Source of the DNA: an uncultured Collinsella sp.
GTDB lineage: Bacteria > Actinomycetota > Coriobacteriia > Coriobacteriales > Coriobacteriaceae
Assembly: GCA_900551555.1 (NCBI GenBank)
Contig: URWC01000014.1
Location: 1 to 20,344, forward strand
Direction of reading: 5' to 3'
DNA: 20,344 nt
Shown: positions 6,635 through 13,244 of the stretch, piece after piece
Layout of the letters: every line of letters starts with the position of its first letter
How positions within the stretch are numbered: the first letter of the stretch is position 1
Notes under the pieces: generated by a model
Database searches by the model: none
What the model saw: the letters and a program-made list of their open reading frames with translations, nothing else
What the model was told of the DNA's origin: nothing
Made by a program: the position numbers and the translations under genes

Positions 6635-6952
6635 CTATGCCACAGGCTTAACATCATCCATGACGACGTTATCCATAGCAGCTCGATTGATCTGGTGAAC
6701 GTAGATAGAAAGGCGGATGGCCGTGCGCGACTCCCCGTTAATGAGGATGTCGGAGAACACAGGCGCGCAGGAAATATCAAAACCGGTTGGAATCAAAAAA
6801 CCGCGCGCGATAGCAACGGCCTTAATGGCCTGGTTGACAGCACCGGCACCGACACACTGGATGTTGACGGGTACACCATCCTTGACCATGCCGGCGATGG
6901 CGCCGGCAACGGACGCGGGCGATGATTTGCTTGATACCTTCAGGCAATCCAT
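6635..6952 (-). CDS. SpoVS (stage V sporulation protein S) family protein
   Basis: A 105-residue protein whose first 83 or so residues match the small SpoVS family (Alba-like fold): MDCLKVSSKSSPASVAGAIA, then GAGAVNQAIKAVAIARGFL, then a stretch ending GESRTAIRL. SpoVS affects late sporulation in Bacillus and is also common in non-sporulating lineages, where its role is unclear. The start at 6952 is preceded by AGGAG seven bases away and matches the family; a longer frame to 6991 would add 13 unrelated residues. A C-terminal tail of about 20 residues (YVHQINRAAMDNVVMDDVKPVA) goes beyond the usual 86-residue form. It lies between the GHKL ATPase and miaB, as spoVS lies near miaB in Bacillus. 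Confidence 0.92.
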   Translation of the reverse strand: MDCLKVSSKSSPASVAGAIAGMVKDGVPVNIQCVGAGAVNQAIKAVAIARGFLIPTGFDISCAPVFSDILINGESRTAIRLSIYVHQINRAAMDNVVMDDVKPVA

Positions 6953-6968
6953 GAAGAAACTCCTGCGT

Positions 6969-7020
6969 TTAAAAGTACGTTTTAACTGCAATAACTTTAT
7001 CGTACCGAGTGGACTCGGTA
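6969..7020 (-). promoter_or_regulatory. Hairpin and palindrome between the GHKL ATPase and spoVS genes
   Basis: Two symmetric elements occupy the 74-bp gap. TACCGAG-TGGA-CTCGGTA (7003-7020) forms a 7-bp stem seven bases past the ATPase stop codon, without a T-run. TTAAAA-GTACG-TTTTAA (6969-6985) is a palindrome shortly before the spoVS ribosome-binding site. The first may protect or partly end the upstream message; the second may be an operator. Both roles are guesses. Confidence 0.45.
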
Positions 7021-7026
7021 AAGGCG

Positions 7027-8112
7027 CTATTCCTCTTTGGCAAGATCGAAGGTCACGGTGATTCGATCACGCGAAACACGGATCTTTGGGTCGCCGCAAA
7101 GATTGAGATAGTACCGGGCGGCAAGGTCATTAAAGTCGCGCTCCACAGCACGCGAAAACTGTGCCATGTCATCCTTGGCAATACGCAGCCCACGACGATC
7201 CTTCGCGAGATCGACAGGAGCCGGCGCATGCGAGGATGAGTCACGCTCGCGCAGCAGACGCGCAGTCACACCGCGAACGGGCTTAATCTGCCCTGCCAAA
7301 ATTCGATGAGCCGTGCGCTCGGACATCTCAAGACCCAAACCCGAACAGATACGGATAAAGTCCTCGGCATCGGAGGCAAGGCTTAAACGATCGACAACCG
7401 GAAGCTCGCTCTCGTCGTCAATGAACAGGAGACGAGACGTATCGAGCCGACTTGACGACTGAGCATAAAGTGTCGCGGCAATCTCAGACGGAGAACCAAG
7501 ATAGACATCGCAACCACGCAACTCCTCGAGCGCAAACTCACAAGCAGCGCGAATAATATTATGCGGACCGCGAGCACAGACATAATGACCGTCCTCATCC
7601 TTGACGGCCTGAGGCCAGCTGGACTGATCGGCGCGCTCACTGAGGCGGTCTACCGCGACGCTCACCTTAAAGGCTGAACCAAGATCGACACCGGACGTGA
7701 CCACGCGGGCCTCGTCGGTGTTCTGCTTGATCGAAAACAATGCCATGCCACGACCGTGAACACCCCAACGATCCATTTTCATGCTCTCGAGCTTGGAGGT
7801 GACGCGGGCATCGAAGATTCGCTCTTGCATATCCTGCGGAACGCCCGAACCGTTATCCAGAAAGACAAGCGTGCGGACGCCATCTTCCTTGGTCGTGGCG
7901 AGATAGACCTTGTCGGCGCCGGCATCGCGAGCATTACGGAGCATTTCGATGACGATGTCCTCGACATGCTGAATGTCGTGCTTAGCCTGGCGCCGCTCGG
8001 CCTCCGAAACGCGGAGGCGGACATACCCCTCGCCAAGGTTCTCCTCGACGCGAAGGTTGCCCTCCCCCGACATCGACGCGATAAATGAGATGAGCTCGTT
8101 CGCGTCGCTCAT
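7027..8112 (-). CDS. GHKL (MutL/Hsp90-type) ATPase of unknown function
   Basis: A 361-residue protein with an N-terminal GHKL ATP-binding fold: N-box EMLRNARDAGA (56-66) with Glu56 and Asn60, G1 box DNGSGVP (86-92), and lid/G2 box GVHGRGMAL (117-125). ARVTSKL (102-108) resembles the TSK segment before the lid in MutL, pointing to the GHL subgroup rather than a histidine kinase. No phospho-acceptor H-box or membrane segment is seen. The C-terminal half (about 185-361) is unrecognised and ends with an alpha/beta-looking stretch. It begins one base after the rny stop, in the position of ymdB in Bacillus, and precedes spoVS. The ATG at 8112 is preferred to an upstream TTG at 8124 inside rny; neither has a clear ribosome-binding site, so coupling to rny is likely. 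Confidence 0.85.
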   Translation of the reverse strand: MSDANELISFIASMSGEGNLRVEENLGEGYVRLRVSEAERRQAKHDIQHVEDIVIEMLRNARDAGADKVYLATTKEDGVRTLVFLDNGSGVPQDMQERIFDARVTSKLESMKMDRWGVHGRGMALFSIKQNTDEARVVTSGVDLGSAFKVSVAVDRLSERADQSSWPQAVKDEDGHYVCARGPHNIIRAACEFALEELRGCDVYLGSPSEIAATLYAQSSSRLDTSRLLFIDDESELPVVDRLSLASDAEDFIRICSGLGLEMSERTAHRILAGQIKPVRGVTARLLRERDSSSHAPAPVDLAKDRRGLRIAKDDMAQFSRAVERDFNDLAARYYLNLCGDPKIRVSRDRITVTFDLAKEE

Positions 8113-8113
8113 G

Positions 8114-9686
8114 TTATTTAGCAATATCGACAGCGCGGCTCTCGCGAATCACGACGACGCGCACCTGACCGGGATACTCCATCTCTTCCTCGATCTGATG
8201 GGCGATATCGTGAGCCAGGACCGTGGACTGGGCATCGGAGATCTTGTCCGGCTGAACCATGACGTGGACCTCGCGACCAGCCTGCATGGCATAGGTACGC
8301 TCGACGCCGTCATGAGAGTTGGCGATCTCCTCGAGCTTTTCAAGACGCTTGATGTAGTTCTCGGCAGACTCGCGACGGGCACCGGGGCGAGAAGCAGAGA
8401 CAGCATCGGCGGCCTGTACCAGGACATCGAGCACCGTGTTGGGGTCGACATCGGCATGGTGAGCCTCGATAGCGTGGACGATAACGGGCTTCTCGCCATA
8501 ACGGCGGGCAAGCTCGGCGCCGATGACGGCATGCGGGCCCTCGACGTCGTGGTCGATTGCCTTGCCCAGGTCATGCAGCAGGCCGGCGCGCTTGGCGGTC
8601 ACAACGTCAAGGCCAAGCTCGGAAGCCATCACGCCGCACAGATCAGAGACCTCGAGAGAGTGCTGAAGCACGTTCTGACCAAACGAGGTACGGTAGCGCA
8701 GGGCACCAAGGGTCTTGACGATCTCGGGGTGCAGATCATGGATGCCGGTATCGAAGGCAGCCTGCTCGCCAGCCTCGCGCACGCGCTGCTGAACCAGATC
8801 GGCAGCCTTGTGATACATCTCCTCGATGCGGGCAGGATGAATGCGGCCGTCGGCGATGAGGTTCTCGAGGGCGACACGGGCGGTCTCACGACGGACCGGG
8901 TCGAAGCTCGAAAGAACGACGGTCTCGGGCGTGTCGTCGATCACGAGGTTGACGCCGGAAACCTGCTCGAATGTCCGGATGTTGCGACCCTCGCGACCGA
9001 TAATACGGCCCTTGAGGTCATCAGAGGGAATGTGCACGGAGGTAACGGTGACCTCGGCAGTGTGGTCGGCAGCGCAGCGCTGAATAGCCAGGGACAGAAT
9101 CTCCTGGGCGGTCTTGTGGCACTCGGCGCGAACCTGCTGCTCGGACTCGCGAATGATCGTGGCGGCCTCGTGGGTGACCTCGCCGCGAACCTTATCAAGG
9201 AGCTCCTTGTGGGCGTCCTCGCGGGTAAGGTCGGCAATACGCTCGAGCTCGGAGGTCTGCTTTGCGCAGAGCTCCTCGAGCTCACGGGAGCGCTTCTCGA
9301 CCTGACCGGCCTGACTGGACAGCTGATGCTCACGCTTGTCGAGAGCGTCGCTCGCGGGCATCCAGCGACTCGACGCGGCGATCGAGGGATTCCTCGCGCT
9401 GCATCACGCGGTTCTCGAGCGTACGAATCTCGCTCTTACGCTGCTTGTCCTCGGCCTCGGCGGCCTGCTTGTTCTTGATGATCTCCTCTTTAGCCTCGAG
9501 CAGAGCCTCTTTTTTGAGGGTCTCGGCCTGACGCTTTGCATCACCGATCAGGGACTCAGCCTGTGCGTGTGCCGACTGGATCTTTTCGTCGGCCTCGTGA
9601 AGACTACCCTGCTTGGCGGTGCGCATGTAGGCAATGGCGGCGATGGCACCCAAAACGATGCCAACGAGCGCTGCAATGATAGGCAT
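8114..9686 (-). pseudogene. rny: Ribonuclease Y, reading frame interrupted by a 1-nt shift
   Basis: RNase Y is the membrane-anchored endonuclease that initiates mRNA decay. The 5' part (9686 to a stop at 9330) encodes a transmembrane anchor (MPIIAALVGIVLGAIAAIAY) and the first part of the coiled coil. The 3' part (open from about 9361 to 8114) continues the coiled coil, then KH (GRIIGREGRNIR), then HD (HSLE, LLHDLGKAID) to a normal C-terminus. The heptads LDRRVES / LDARER- / LDKREHQ join cleanly if one base is removed within 9347-9350 (CGAC on the coding strand). Sequencing error, true mutation and +1 frameshifting are all possible. The ATG at 9686 has AGGAG five bases upstream. A second ATG at 9361 could yield an anchorless 415-residue enzyme. 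Confidence 0.9.
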
Positions 9687-9722
9687 GCTCACTCCTTTTT
9701 ATGGATTCGTTACACAACAAAG

Positions 9723-9746
9723 CGAACCGTCCTTATGAACGGCTCG
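9723..9746 (-). promoter_or_regulatory. Stem-loop in the rny leader
   Basis: In the minus-strand transcript CGAGCCGTTC-ATAA-GGACGGTTCG can form ten pairs, two of them G-U, with a 4-nt loop. It lies 37 nt before the rny ATG. It is followed by CTTTGTTGTG, too weak a T-run for a clear terminator. It could be an attenuator or a stability or autoregulatory element. Confidence 0.55.
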
Positions 9747-9852
9747 CGACATTTGAGTAATATGGGCGCAGCTTATGCGGGTCGGATACAGATAAACATA
9801 TAAACAAACTCATCACAGATGAGCACATATCACAAAGCAAATGACAGTGTTT

Positions 9853-9881
9853 ATCGTACGTTGAACCACAACAACTGTCAA
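9853..9881 (-). promoter_or_regulatory. Promoter of the rny-to-hflX gene cluster
   Basis: On the minus strand a perfect TTGACA (9876-9881) and TACGAT (9853-9858) are separated by exactly 17 bp. Transcription would start near 9846, leaving a leader of about 160 nt before rny. The rest of the 257-bp gap between recX and rny shows only this, the stem-loop at 9723-9746 and a short CTCATC-ACA-GATGAG hairpin at 9809-9823. Confidence 0.75.
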
Positions 9882-9943
9882 ATAAATGGCCCCAGTACGG
9901 CGGCTAATACGCGGTGAACGGCGGGACCACAAAACGCATATGC

Positions 9944-10636
9944 CTAAAGCGCACATTCCTCGCATTCGGCATCGAGACGTGCCTTAACGGCATCGGCGGC
10001 GATGTGATACGAGAAGCCCTTGCCCATCAAAAACCGAACCAGTTTTTCGAATCCGCGCGTCTCTGGAACACGCCGCTTGGCGAGCAGGGCTGACGCACGC
10101 GCCAAATCGTCTTCGACGGCAAAATAATCCTCGGGATAACCGGGAATGTCATCGAGCACGACATGACGACGCTTGAGCTCGGTCTCGATTTTGCGCTGTC
10201 CCCAACCGCACCGCTTGCGTTCCTCGATAAAGTACGAGCAAAAGCGGTTCTCGTCTAAAAAGTGATACTCGGTGGCGCGCTCGACGGCGAAATCGATCGC
10301 GGGTTGGTGAAAGCCGTAGCGAGCCAGCTTGTCACGGACCTCACCCGTCGCATGGTCGCGGCGCGATAACATCTCAGTCACCATGGTAAGTGCACATTTA
10401 CGCTCGACGAGCTGCACAGCCTCACGAAAGTTGTCCCAATCGCAGGGAAGATCGGGGCGGTTTTTGACATACAGGCGCGCGACCCGCACGGGAATCCAAA
10501 TGGACCGCTCAAAACCGCCCTCAAGCTCACAATCGATATGCGCGCAGGGCTTTTTAGACGCATACCCGCTCGAGAACGAGGAGGCCGCCTTCTTATCGGG
10601 AAAGACGACCGTGGCCTCGGTCACCGTATACGACAT
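9944..10636 (-). CDS. recX: Regulatory protein RecX
   Basis: RecX binds RecA filaments and modulates their ATPase, strand exchange and extension. The 230-residue protein has a variable N-terminal region (about 1-85) followed by the three-helix RecX repeats: RRDHATGEVRDKLARYGF (about 92-109), then EYHFLDENRFCSYFIEERKRCGWGQRKIETELKRR, then a final repeat near GFEKLVRFLMGKGFSYHIA. It starts 11 bp after the recA stop, the usual recA-recX operon arrangement, with no ribosome-binding site of obvious strength. RecX is therefore expected to be made at lower level than RecA from the same SOS transcript, which is inferred. The N-terminus is longer than in minimal RecX proteins but is not unusual for actinobacteria. 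Confidence 0.93.
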   Translation of the reverse strand: MSYTVTEATVVFPDKKAASSFSSGYASKKPCAHIDCELEGGFERSIWIPVRVARLYVKNRPDLPCDWDNFREAVQLVERKCALTMVTEMLSRRDHATGEVRDKLARYGFHQPAIDFAVERATEYHFLDENRFCSYFIEERKRCGWGQRKIETELKRRHVVLDDIPGYPEDYFAVEDDLARASALLAKRRVPETRGFEKLVRFLMGKGFSYHIAADAVKARLDAECEECAL

Positions 10637-10647
10637 ACGCGAATCCG

Positions 10648-11796
10648 TTACTCGTCGTCATCATCGAGCATGGCAGAGCCATCGATGGCGTAAAGCTCAT
10701 CAAACTCCTCAGGCGCAGGCTGATCGGTCAGCTCGACCTCGGACGGAGCATCGTCATCAAACTCAAGCCCGCAGGCAAGGCGGACCTTATGCTCAATCTC
10801 GTCAGCGCAATCGGGGTGTTCGCGCAGGAACGCCTTAGCGGCCTCGCGACCGTTGCCGAGCTTGTCCTCGCCATAGGCAAACCAGGAGCCCATCTTCTTG
10901 CAGATGCCGCACTCGACAGCCATGTCCAGAATCGAGCCCTCCTTAGAGATGCCCGTACCATACATGATGTCGAACTCAGCAGAACGGAACGGAGCTGCCA
11001 CCTTGTTCTTAACGACCTTGGCGCGCACGCGGTTACCTATAACCTCGTCCTTAAGCTTAATGCTGTCGATGCGGCGAATGTCGATACGCACCGAAGAGAA
11101 GAACTTAAGGGCGCGGCCGCCCGTCGTAGTCTCGGGGTTACCGAACATGACGCCGATCTTCTCACGCAGCTGGTTAATGAAGATGCACGTCGTGTTGGAC
11201 TTGGACAGCGAGCCGGCGAGCTTGCGGAGCGCCTGGCTCATCAGGCGAGCTTGCAAGCCGACCGTGGTATCGCCGATCTCTCCCTCGATCTCGGCACGCG
11301 GGGTCAGCGCGGCGACGGAGTCGACGACGATGGCATCGATGGCGCCGGAACGCACGAGCATGTCAACAATCTCGAGCGCTTGCTCGCCCGTATCGGGCTG
11401 GGAAATGAGCACCTCGTCGATATCCACGCCGATGCGCGCGGCATACGTGGGATCGAGCGCGTGCTCGGCATCGATAAATGCAACAACGCCACCCATTGCC
11501 TGGGCCTCGGCCAAGATCTCGAGCGAAAGCGTCGTCTTACCGGAGGACTCGGGACCGTAGATCTCGACGATTCGGCCGCGTGGCACACCGCCGATACCCA
11601 GAGCGGCATCGAGTGCAAGAGCGCCCGTAGGGATGGCCTCGACCTCGAGCTCGGGGCCACCGTCGCCGTACCTCATGATGGAACCCTGGCCGAATTTCTT
11701 CTCGATCTCGGCCTTGGTGGTGGCGATCATCTCATCGCGCTCTTTACCCGTCGTGCGAGCATGAACGGTACGTACGGGACCTGAATTCTTGGCCAT
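10648..11796 (-). CDS. recA: Recombinase RecA
   Basis: RecA forms filaments on single-stranded DNA, drives homologous strand exchange and acts as co-protease for LexA cleavage. With ATG at 11796 it is 382 residues. Visible features are the N-terminal helix (IEKKFGQGSIM), Walker A GPESSGKT (81-88), the Walker B region IVVDSVAAL (156-164), loop L2 with NPETTTGGRALKFF (220-233), and an acidic C-terminal tail ending MLDDDDE. The chosen start has a strong GAGGAGG site seven bases upstream; the frame extends eight codons further without support. A promoter with an embedded LexA box lies just upstream, so it is SOS induced, and recX follows in the same unit. Confidence 0.98.
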   Translation of the reverse strand: MAKNSGPVRTVHARTTGKERDEMIATTKAEIEKKFGQGSIMRYGDGGPELEVEAIPTGALALDAALGIGGVPRGRIVEIYGPESSGKTTLSLEILAEAQAMGGVVAFIDAEHALDPTYAARIGVDIDEVLISQPDTGEQALEIVDMLVRSGAIDAIVVDSVAALTPRAEIEGEIGDTTVGLQARLMSQALRKLAGSLSKSNTTCIFINQLREKIGVMFGNPETTTGGRALKFFSSVRIDIRRIDSIKLKDEVIGNRVRAKVVKNKVAAPFRSAEFDIMYGTGISKEGSILDMAVECGICKKMGSWFAYGEDKLGNGREAAKAFLREHPDCADEIEHKVRLACGLEFDDDAPSEVELTDQPAPEEFDELYAIDGSAMLDDDDE

Positions 11797-11826
11797 GAAT
11801 AGCCCTCCTCTTAACAACATGCATCG

Positions 11827-11855
11827 ATAATAAACGAACGGCTGTTCGTGGTCAA
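11827..11855 (-). promoter_or_regulatory. recA-recX promoter
   Basis: On the minus strand TTGACC (11850-11855) and TATTAT (11827-11832) are separated by exactly 17 bp. The spacer holds a perfect LexA box. Transcription should start near 11820, giving a leader of roughly 25 nt that ends with the GAGGAGG site. Confidence 0.85.
11835..11848. promoter_or_regulatory. LexA box in the recA promoter
   Basis: CGAACGGCTGTTCG is a perfect match to CGAAC-N4-GTTCG. It lies wholly between the -35 and -10 hexamers, so LexA binding must compete with RNA polymerase. Confidence 0.93.
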
Positions 11856-11887
11856 CCGTTCAGATAAATCATATGCAGCCGACCTTT

Positions 11888-11947
11888 CCAAAACCCAACC
11901 AAACGCCGACCAAACACTGACCAAATGCTTGACCATAAAGGGCCAAA
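11888..11947. repeat. Array of CCAAA motifs about every 11 bp upstream of recA
   Basis: CCAAA occurs at 11888, 11899, 11910 and 11921, exactly 11 bp apart. It continues as CCATA at 11933 and CCAAA at 11943 (steps of 12 and 10). The inner units read GACCAAA. All six therefore face nearly the same side of the DNA helix. The array ends 33 bp upstream of the recA -35 hexamer. It may bend DNA or bind a protein cooperatively; no known operator was recognised. Confidence 0.6.
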
Positions 11948-12022
11948 TAAGAATAAGGCAGGCAAAAATACACCTATGACCAGCACAAACGCTAAATTCT
12001 TCTGAGGTCCCTATCTCCACAA

Positions 12023-12046
12023 TTAAGGGGCACTAAGGCCCCTTAA
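12023..12046 (-). terminator. Hairpin terminator candidate after cinA
   Basis: TTAAGGGGC (12023-12031) and GCCCCTTAA (12038-12046) form a perfect 9-bp stem with a 6-nt loop, eight bases beyond the cinA stop codon. The minus-strand tail AATTGTGG is only weakly T-rich, so termination may be incomplete. It separates the long ftsK-to-cinA unit from the recA promoter. Confidence 0.65.
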
Positions 12047-12053
12047 AACACGT

Positions 12054-12584
12054 CTATTCCATAGAGATGAGCACAAGGACAATTCGACCCAATGCCTCCG
12101 CGACCGCATGGGCACGAACACACGAACGGTCGCCCTCATAGTGGCAGCGCACAGAGTCCACGACTGGCACTTTCCCATCAGCCGCGCGATACGCCCAGCC
12201 AATATAGAAAGTGCCCGCCGGATCGTCCTCAGTGCCACCGCCGGGGCCGGCATAACCCGTTGCGCTCACTGCAATATCACTCTGGTACAGCTCCAGCGAA
12301 CCCACAGCCATCTCGCGCGCGGTCTGATGCGACACCGCGGTATAGCGGTCGAGCGTCTCCCGCTCAACACCCAACACGCGATGCTTGATCTCATCGCAAT
12401 AGGTCACCGCACCGCCACGCAGCACCGCCGAGGCGCCTGGGATATCCGCAATCGTCGAGGCGATCATACCCGCCGTCAGCGACTCAGCCGTCGAAACCGT
12501 CACGCCCCGAGCGCTCGCGCGCTCGACAATATCGCGTGCGAGCTCTTCGTTATGCGCGGCAATCTGCTCAAATGATTCCGTCAT
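12054..12584 (-). CDS. cinA: CinA-family nicotinamide-nucleotide amidohydrolase (PncC domain only)
   Basis: A 176-residue single-domain protein matching the C-terminal CinA/PncC domain, which deamidates nicotinamide mononucleotide to nicotinic acid mononucleotide in pyridine-nucleotide salvage. Key stretches are STAESLTAGMIA (31-42) with the catalytic-region Ser, SAVLRGGAVTYCDEIKHRVLGV (52-73), and SATGYAGPGGGTEDDPAGTFYIGW (107-130). TGYAGPGGG replaces the more common TGIAGPGG. The N-terminal molybdopterin-binding-like domain of full CinA is absent, as in E. coli PncC. It follows pgsA by 12 bp and precedes recA across a terminator. The pgsA-cinA-recA order is shared with Bacillus, where cinA has been linked to competence by position and expression. 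Confidence 0.93.
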   Translation of the reverse strand: MTESFEQIAAHNEELARDIVERASARGVTVSTAESLTAGMIASTIADIPGASAVLRGGAVTYCDEIKHRVLGVERETLDRYTAVSHQTAREMAVGSLELYQSDIAVSATGYAGPGGGTEDDPAGTFYIGWAYRAADGKVPVVDSVRCHYEGDRSCVRAHAVAEALGRIVLVLISME

Positions 12585-12596
12585 GCCTACCAGGAC

Positions 12597-13235
12597 CTAG
12601 ACCGAAAAGACGATCTTGCGGCAGTTCCAGAAGTACTGAGCGCCCGAGATAACGGTCAGGATAACGGCCACGGCGTACAGGAAGCGTGAGACGCCATAGA
12701 TACCGAGCGTCAGCGCCACCGGGGCCAGGTTAAGGCCAGACAACGCAAAGACGCACAGATAGCCGCAGATGGAAACCATCGTAGTCGCTGTCTTGTACTT
12801 GCCGAGCTTATCGGCCGCAACGACCACACCGGCCGCACTCGCGACCATGCGAAGGGCGCTCACCAGAAGCTCACGGAACAGGATAATGAACACGGACCAC
12901 ACGGTCACTGCGCCAAAATCCAAGAACAGCAGCAGGGCCGAGAACACGAGCAGCTTATCGGCGATGGGGTCCAAGAATTTACCGAAGTCGGTGATCTCGT
13001 TGCGCGAACGCGCCAGATAACCGTCGACCTTATCGGTGCACGACAGGATCACATACAGAATGAAGGCAGCGGCGGCGAGCGGGCCGTCGAAGGTGCTCCA
13101 ATCCGTACCGGCAACACTCGTGTGAGAAAGCGCCGACACGATCATGAACACCGGGATAAAGACGATGCGAACGCACGTCACGATGTTGGCGGGCGTCCAG
13201 ACACTCGTCAGTTCCTTATTACTCTCGTTAGCCAC
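12597..13235 (-). CDS. pgsA: CDP-diacylglycerol--glycerol-3-phosphate 3-phosphatidyltransferase
   Basis: An integral membrane enzyme making phosphatidylglycerophosphate from CDP-diacylglycerol and glycerol 3-phosphate, the first committed step to phosphatidylglycerol and cardiolipin. The 212-residue protein carries the full CDP-alcohol phosphotransferase motif D-x2-DG-x2-AR-x8-G-x3-D-x3-D at residues 68-93 (Asp68, Asp71, Asp89, Asp93) and about five or six hydrophobic segments. The start is GTG at 13235, chosen because AGGAGA lies five bases upstream and no ATG fits. It follows rimO by nine bases, an order common in actinobacteria and Firmicutes. A different alcohol acceptor cannot be ruled out from sequence alone, but the genomic context favours PgsA. 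Confidence 0.93.
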   Translation of the reverse strand: MANESNKELTSVWTPANIVTCVRIVFIPVFMIVSALSHTSVAGTDWSTFDGPLAAAAFILYVILSCTDKVDGYLARSRNEITDFGKFLDPIADKLLVFSALLLFLDFGAVTVWSVFIILFRELLVSALRMVASAAGVVVAADKLGKYKTATTMVSICGYLCVFALSGLNLAPVALTLGIYGVSRFLYAVAVILTVISGAQYFWNCRKIVFSV

Positions 13236-13244
13236 GACGCTCTC

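Noticed and set aside
7003..7020. The hairpin after the GHKL ATPase as a true rho-independent terminator
   Set aside because: The 7-bp stem is not followed by a T-run on the minus strand, and spoVS has no clear promoter of its own, so read-through seems likelier.
7973..9478. A 501-codon open frame on the plus strand opposite rny and the GHKL ATPase
   Set aside because: It spans two real genes and their junction, shows no domain, and has the composition expected of an antisense shadow.
9888..9931. Possible terminator after recX (GGCCCC ... GGGACC pairing)
   Set aside because: The stem is six pairs with one wobble around a loop of about 30 bases, and only ATTTATTTG follows. Too weak to call.
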